Shown here one piece after another: positions 45,626 to 48,086 of a stretch of DNA of 48,086 nt. The DNA comes from Clostridia bacterium. Lineage in GTDB: Bacteria > Bacillota > Clostridia > Oscillospirales > Acutalibacteraceae. The DNA is taken from contig JAGBSJ010000005.1 of NCBI GenBank assembly GCA_017631955.1, positions 82,688 to 130,773 on the forward strand, in the 5' to 3' direction. Position numbers and translations under genes: made by a program. Each line of letters starts with the position of its first letter. Position 1 is the first letter of the stretch. The notes below the pieces were generated by a model that did not search any database, was not told the DNA's origin, and saw only the letters and a list, made by a program, of their open reading frames with translations.

Positions 45626-46552
45626 ATGTATAGATATTTTGGCGATGTATATATGTATGATTATATTAACGGTATAGCATATTATGTGCTTGTAGTTTCA
45701 AGTATTTTTTATTTTATACCAAAAAGAAAAGTACAAGGTGCTTTTACTAAATATGCGGTTCAATTAGCATCACACAAAAATGTTAATTTTGGCAAACTTA
45801 TTGAGTTTGTCTTTGTTTCTATTGAATCTTATTTATTGGCACGAATGATTAGTTACTCAACTTATGCCAACAGAACATTTGGTGATATGGTAGGGACAGG
45901 TGCAAACTATTTTGCTACACTAATAATAGCTCCATTTCTAATGAGTGCTATATCTTTTGTTCTTTTGTCAAATCCTTTAAAACAAATAGATATAGCAACA
46001 TTATTTATGCCCGTGTATTTGTGCGTTGTAAAAATGGCTTGTTATTCTGCTGGTTGTTGTTGGGGTATTTCTTGGGAACACGGTCCATATAATCACCTTC
46101 CTGACCATCAAGGAAATCAAGTTCCTGTTCAAGCGATTGAATCTTTTTTTGCTTTAGCAATATTCTTTTTTTTATTATGGTACAGAAAAAAGGCAAAAAC
46201 AGGAACTGTGTATCCAATGTATGTAATATTGTATTGTGTAACAAGATTCCCTATTGAGTTCTTATCTGGCGCGCACGAACCAATCTGGGGACGGCTTAAT
46301 ACATATCATTTCTTGTGTATTGCAGGATTTGTTGTGGGTCTTGTGTTGTTTTTTATTATAAGAAAAGTTGGAGAAAAACTTTCAAGATTATTTGATAAAC
46401 CACAGAAAACATTTGACAGATTAATTGAAAAAGATAAAGAAAAGCAATTAAAGGAGATTGAAGAAGAGAAAGCAATGATAGAAGCAGAAAGACTTGCACG
46501 ACTTGAAAAAGCAAAACTTGCAAGAGCAAAAGCTAAAGCAAGAAAAAAATAA
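45626..46552 (+). CDS. Lgt-like (prolipoprotein diacylglyceryl transferase family) protein with C-terminal coiled coil
   Basis: 308 residues, about seven membrane spans. The central KMACYSAGCCWG (136-147) and VYPMYVILYCVTRFPIEF (195-212) match the GCFxxGCCYG and YPxxxxYxxxRFxxEF motifs of Lgt-family proteins. True Lgt has RxGNFxNxE at the first site, with an essential Arg; here it is Lys and Cys-rich, so lipoprotein lipidation is uncertain. The last 70 residues are a Glu/Lys coiled coil ending KAKARKK. Divergent from the FHA-SEDS-PBP operon. Confidence 0.75.
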   Translation: MYRYFGDVYMYDYINGIAYYVLVVSSIFYFIPKRKVQGAFTKYAVQLASHKNVNFGKLIEFVFVSIESYLLARMISYSTYANRTFGDMVGTGANYFATLIIAPFLMSAISFVLLSNPLKQIDIATLFMPVYLCVVKMACYSAGCCWGISWEHGPYNHLPDHQGNQVPVQAIESFFALAIFFFLLWYRKKAKTGTVYPMYVILYCVTRFPIEFLSGAHEPIWGRLNTYHFLCIAGFVVGLVLFFIIRKVGEKLSRLFDKPQKTFDRLIEKDKEKQLKEIEEEKAMIEAERLARLEKAKLARAKAKARKK

Positions 46553-46568
46553 ATCATTATTAAATAAA

Positions 46569-46603
46569 AATACCGAAGAGTTTTTAATCTTCGGTATTTT
46601 TTT
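46569..46603. terminator. Bidirectional terminator between Lgt-like and NRPS genes
   Basis: Perfect 11-bp stem AATACCGAAGA/TCTTCGGTATT (46569-46579 with 46588-46598), flanked by A-rich and T-rich runs, so it can serve both converging genes. Confidence 0.88.
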
Positions 46604-48086
46604 ATTTGTTTACCGTGTTAGTTATGATGCATGCAACTTCGTCGCTCTGTTCTGTTTGGAAATAGTGAGAATTGCTATCAATGTAATGCACTTTATCAAA
46701 ATTTTTAGAATGTACATTCCACAAACGTTTAGCATCTTTATAATTTTTTGTAAATATGTCAGTTTTACTAATAATTATAGATGTCTTTGCACTGATTGGT
46801 TTTGCAAACTTATAAAAATACTCTGTCATAAAGTTGGTATCTTTACGGAAATTTTCAACCATACTGTACTTGCTTTCAGCAGACAACTTATCAATAGGAG
46901 CACCTGCTTTTATAAGCTTGCTTTGAATAAGTTGTTTTGGTATATAGTTCCAACTATTTCTATTACTTGGCTTTGCGGGAGGAATAAATCCACCAGAAAT
47001 ATAGTGAGAAATTGGAACGCCTTTTTCTTCCAGAATATTTATTGTCTGTAAAGCAACCGCGGTACCAGCACAATGGGAATAAATGCTGATTTCTTTGAAC
47101 TTGGCAAGTTTTGAGATTTTTTCTGCAACAACTTCACATTCGTTATATGAATGAAGATAATCCACATAATAAAGTGACAATTCCGGAGAAATTTCTTCTA
47201 ATTCTTTCGTAAGCGCTGCAAAAGCAGAAGCGTCGCCGCCTGCATAAGGGAACAAAATCAATGCTTTAGTTGAAGATGGAACATGTCGTAATGTATAGAA
47301 ACCATCACTATCTTCAATAATACCAACATCAAGGATTTTTGCTAATTTTTCAGGAGTTGGATTAGCAATAAATTCTGCTGCAGATATGTTTTTAAGTTCA
47401 TTTTCAGACAAAATTGAAATCATATCAAGACTTGTTCCGCCAAGAGCGAAGAAATTCTCATTTCTGCCCACAAAATCAATGTAAAGAGTGTTTTCAAACA
47501 ACTTACAAATGATTTTTTCGGTTTCAGTTACAGGTTCTTCTTTAATAGAGATATCATCAAATAAAACTTCAATATTCTTAAGTGCTTTTCGGTCAAGTTT
47601 ACCACTTTGATTGAGAGGTAATTTTTCTATGAACTGGAATTTACCAGGAATCATATACAACGGTAATTTGTTTTCGCAGTGTTTTAAAATTTCGTTGATT
47701 GAGTTTTCATTTCCACAACAGAATGCAACAAGTACATCTTGTCCATTGTTTTGTTTGATTATAACTGCAACAGATTCAACACCTGAAACTTCACCTATTA
47801 CCTTTTCAATTTCCCCTAATTCGATACGTTGACCGTTGAGTTTGATTTGGTTGTCCATTCTACCGATGTAGCAGATGTTGCCGTCTTCTCTCCAGTAAGC
47901 AAGGTCGCCAGTTTTATAGAGCTTACCGTCACCGAATGGGTTAGGAATGAACTTTTCGTTTGTGAGTTGTTCGTTGTTAAGGTAACCTTGTCCAACGTTT
48001 GTTCCGGCAATACAAAGTTCACCTATTACTCCTATTGGAGTTGGATTTAAGTATTTGTCTACAATGTGAAGCTGAGTATTGTAGAT
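46602..48086 (-). CDS. Nonribosomal peptide synthetase, C-terminal part (A-PCP-TE), partial
   Basis: The frame runs from the window end (48086) to the stop at 46602, 494 residues of an upstream-extending protein. It shows the end of an adenylation domain (GELCIAGTNVGQGYL, motif A7 YKTGDLAYWREDG, A8 GRMDNQIKLNGQRIELGEIE, A10 NQSGKLDRKAL), a carrier domain (FFALGGTSLDMI, with phosphopantetheine Ser), and a terminal thioesterase (LFPYAGGDASAF). The thioesterase nucleophile motif, normally GHSMG or GYSFG, reads YSHCAGT, with Cys (47070-47072) in place of Ser; Asp (SKTDIFT) and His (SNSHYF) complete the triad. The last module would release the peptide by hydrolysis, cyclisation or lactone/lactam formation. 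The first modules and tailoring genes are outside the window. Confidence 0.93.
   Translation of the reverse strand: MYNTQLHIVDKYLNPTPIGVIGELCIAGTNVGQGYLNNEQLTNEKFIPNPFGDGKLYKTGDLAYWREDGNICYIGRMDNQIKLNGQRIELGEIEKVIGEVSGVESVAVIIKQNNGQDVLVAFCCGNENSINEILKHCENKLPLYMIPGKFQFIEKLPLNQSGKLDRKALKNIEVLFDDISIKEEPVTETEKIICKLFENTLYIDFVGRNENFFALGGTSLDMISILSENELKNISAAEFIANPTPEKLAKILDVGIIEDSDGFYTLRHVPSSTKALILFPYAGGDASAFAALTKELEEISPELSLYYVDYLHSYNECEVVAEKISKLAKFKEISIYSHCAGTAVALQTINILEEKGVPISHYISGGFIPPAKPSNRNSWNYIPKQLIQSKLIKAGAPIDKLSAESKYSMVENFRKDTNFMTEYFYKFAKPISAKTSIIISKTDIFTKNYKDAKRLWNVHSKNFDKVHYIDSNSHYFQTEQSDEVACIITNTVNK

Overview
The window is AT-rich bacterial chromosome centred on a replication origin. Gene order, small-gene content and protein families point to a low-GC Firmicute of class Clostridia, probably a gut Oscillospirales/Ruminococcaceae-like lineage. 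This is inferred from family resemblance and gene order; there is no 16S gene here. The origin core is rpmH | oriC | dnaA | dnaN | yaaA | recF | remB | gyrB | gyrA. Genes left of about 17.2 kb lie on the minus strand and genes from 17.6 to 31.4 kb on the plus strand, so both arms run with replication forks leaving a bipartite origin (17.16-17.59 kb and 18.91-19.14 kb).

Left arm, read outward from the origin on the minus strand: rpmH, rnpA, yidD, yidC, jag/khpB, mnmG, rsmG, a Noc-like ParB paralogue, parA/soj, parB/spo0J, serS, a YerB-like DUF3048 lipoprotein and a small lipoprotein. Two perfect 16-bp parS sites lie beside these genes, one upstream of parA and one inside mnmG. Furthest left is the first 1651 codons of a giant secreted protein. 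It has a strong promoter and a roughly 360-nt, heavily structured 5' leader.

Right arm, plus strand: after gyrA come an LCP cell-wall ligase, a CPBP membrane protease, tadA, mnmE and an Mrp-type Fe-S carrier, ending at a strong terminator near 31.45 kb. mnmE has left its usual place beside mnmG and sits on the opposite arm. Beyond 31.45 kb most genes run head-on to replication: an AlkD-like protein with two membrane proteins, a CD1247-family acidic protein, efp, a DUF4015 glycoside-hydrolase-like protein, and an operon of RnfD-, RnfE- and RnfA-like membrane proteins. Next come a MecA-like adaptor (plus), rpe (minus), an EamA transporter with a GH43-like anchored protein (plus), an FHA-FtsW/RodA-PBP cell-wall operon (minus), an Lgt-like protein (plus), and the 3' end of an NRPS gene (minus) whose thioesterase carries Cys in place of the usual Ser nucleophile.

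The most unusual items are: (1) the orphan RnfD/E/A-like module, which lacks three of the four Cys that hold the intramembrane Fe-S cluster in true Rnf/Nqr complexes and has long charged tails; (2) the structured leader upstream of the giant secreted protein; (3) a DnaA whose recognition motif reads GRNHSTV, next to an origin with no TTATCCACA boxes but repeated TTTTCRACA elements; and (4) the Cys-type NRPS thioesterase.
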